This document shows positions 4,694 to 5,125 of a stretch of DNA of 5,125 nucleotides, one piece after another. The notes beneath the pieces were generated by a model. That model did not search any database. It saw only the letters and a list, made by a program, of their open reading frames with translations, and was not told the DNA's origin. Made by a program: the position numbers and the translations under genes. Where the stretch lies: positions 1-5,125 of the forward strand of contig DSEZ01000046.1 of NCBI GenBank assembly GCA_011055275.1, read 5' to 3'. Positions within the stretch are counted from its first letter, which is position 1, and the number at the start of each line of letters is the position of its first letter. This DNA comes from Thermoprotei archaeon. Its GTDB lineage: Archaea; Thermoproteota; Thermoprotei_A; Marsarchaeales; UBA168.

Positions 4694-5125
4694 ATGAAGG
4701 CTGCATTTATAACTGAAAACGGAGGGCCCGAGGTCATAAGATATGGGGATCTTGAAAAGCCAAGGCCAGAGTACGGTGAAGTTCTCGTGAGGTTGAGCTA
4801 CGCTTCGCTGAACCACGTCGACATCTGGGTAAGAAGAGGCATAGGAGGATATAAGACGCCATTTCCCCACGTGCTAGGCGCGGACGGTGCGGGCACGATC
4901 GAGGCGTTAGGACCTGGGGTCAAAGGCGTAAAAGAGGGTGATGGCGTCGTCCTTTATCCGCTTATAGTTGATCGTTCTTGTCGTTTCTGCATTACGGGCA
5001 GAGAGGATCAATGCGTGAACAGGAAACTACTTGGAAATCAGGCAGAAGGAACTTACGCGGAGTACGTTACGATTCCAGCTTATAATGCGATTGCGCTAGA
5101 TGGCCTGGACGAAAAAGTGGCGGCA
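4694..5125 (+). CDS. Zinc-binding medium-chain alcohol dehydrogenase/quinone reductase family protein (partial, 5' part)
   Basis: The frame runs from ATG 4694 to the window edge (144 residues, no stop), so the Rossmann NAD(P)-binding domain is missing. The visible part is the GroES-like catalytic domain of the medium-chain dehydrogenase/reductase superfamily. It starts MKAAFITENGGPEVIRYGD and continues with GEVLVR (28-33), SLNHVDIWVRRG (38-49), FPHVLGADGAG (57-67), VKEGDGVV (79-86) and EGTYAEYV (118-125). A structural-zinc lobe is present at D93, C96, C99 and C107. The usual first Cys is Asp, comparable to the Glu in Sulfolobus solfataricus ADH. The usual catalytic-zinc positions hold N40/H41 and GAD (62-64) in place of Cys and GHE, as in a large subgroup annotated only as zinc-binding dehydrogenases. 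The substrate therefore cannot be stated. There is no clear ribosome binding site. It is divergent from the tRNA and probably unrelated in function to the RNP genes. Confidence 0.88.
   Translation, partial: MKAAFITENGGPEVIRYGDLEKPRPEYGEVLVRLSYASLNHVDIWVRRGIGGYKTPFPHVLGADGAGTIEALGPGVKGVKEGDGVVLYPLIVDRSCRFCITGREDQCVNRKLLGNQAEGTYAEYVTIPAYNAIALDGLDEKVAA

Overview
The window is archaeal chromosomal DNA carrying an RNA-processing and ribonucleoprotein (RNP) neighbourhood. Its protein families are Nop5, archaeal fibrillarin, archaeal-type RNase HII, Trm1, Gar1, SRP19 and ribosomal protein S8e. It also holds an intron-bearing tRNA-Lys, frequent TTG and GTG starts, GGTG-type ribosome binding sites and BRE/TATA-like promoters. 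The S8e-SRP19-Gar1 order and the sequence style point to a crenarchaeal/thaumarchaeal-type (TACK) lineage. The GC content near one half and the heavy use of AGG/AGA arginine codons would fit a thermophile. I cannot name the species.

Positions 1-2945 are a plus-strand operon. It contains the 3' end of nop5, then fibrillarin (flpA), RNase HII (rnhB) and Trm1. The genes are tightly packed: a 45-base gap, then a 4-base ATGA overlap, then a 31-base overlap. Nop5 and fibrillarin are the protein core of the box C/D 2'-O-methylation RNP. Trm1 dimethylates G26 of tRNA, and RNase HII removes RNA from RNA/DNA hybrids.

Positions 4555-2864 are a minus-strand block running towards the first operon. It contains tRNA-Lys(UUU) with a 13-base intron, S8e, SRP19, Gar1 and an RlmE/FtsJ-family 2'-O-methyltransferase. 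All four protein genes here appear to use TTG or GTG starts. The last gene runs 82 bases into the 3' end of trm1, so the two operons overlap tail to tail.

Positions 4556-4693 are a divergent intergenic region with an AT-rich promoter stretch and a nested inverted repeat. It separates the tRNA from a plus-strand gene for a zinc-binding medium-chain dehydrogenase, which is cut off by the window end.

Taken together, the locus serves RNA maturation: C/D-guided methylation, H/ACA-guided pseudouridylation, tRNA and probable rRNA methylation, SRP assembly, and one small-subunit ribosomal protein. I found no defence system, mobile element or CRISPR array, and no clearly new system. The points worth a second look are the tiny tRNA intron with a relaxed splicing motif, the antisense gene overlap, the Nop5/fibrillarin single-stop junction, and the structured region ahead of the dehydrogenase.
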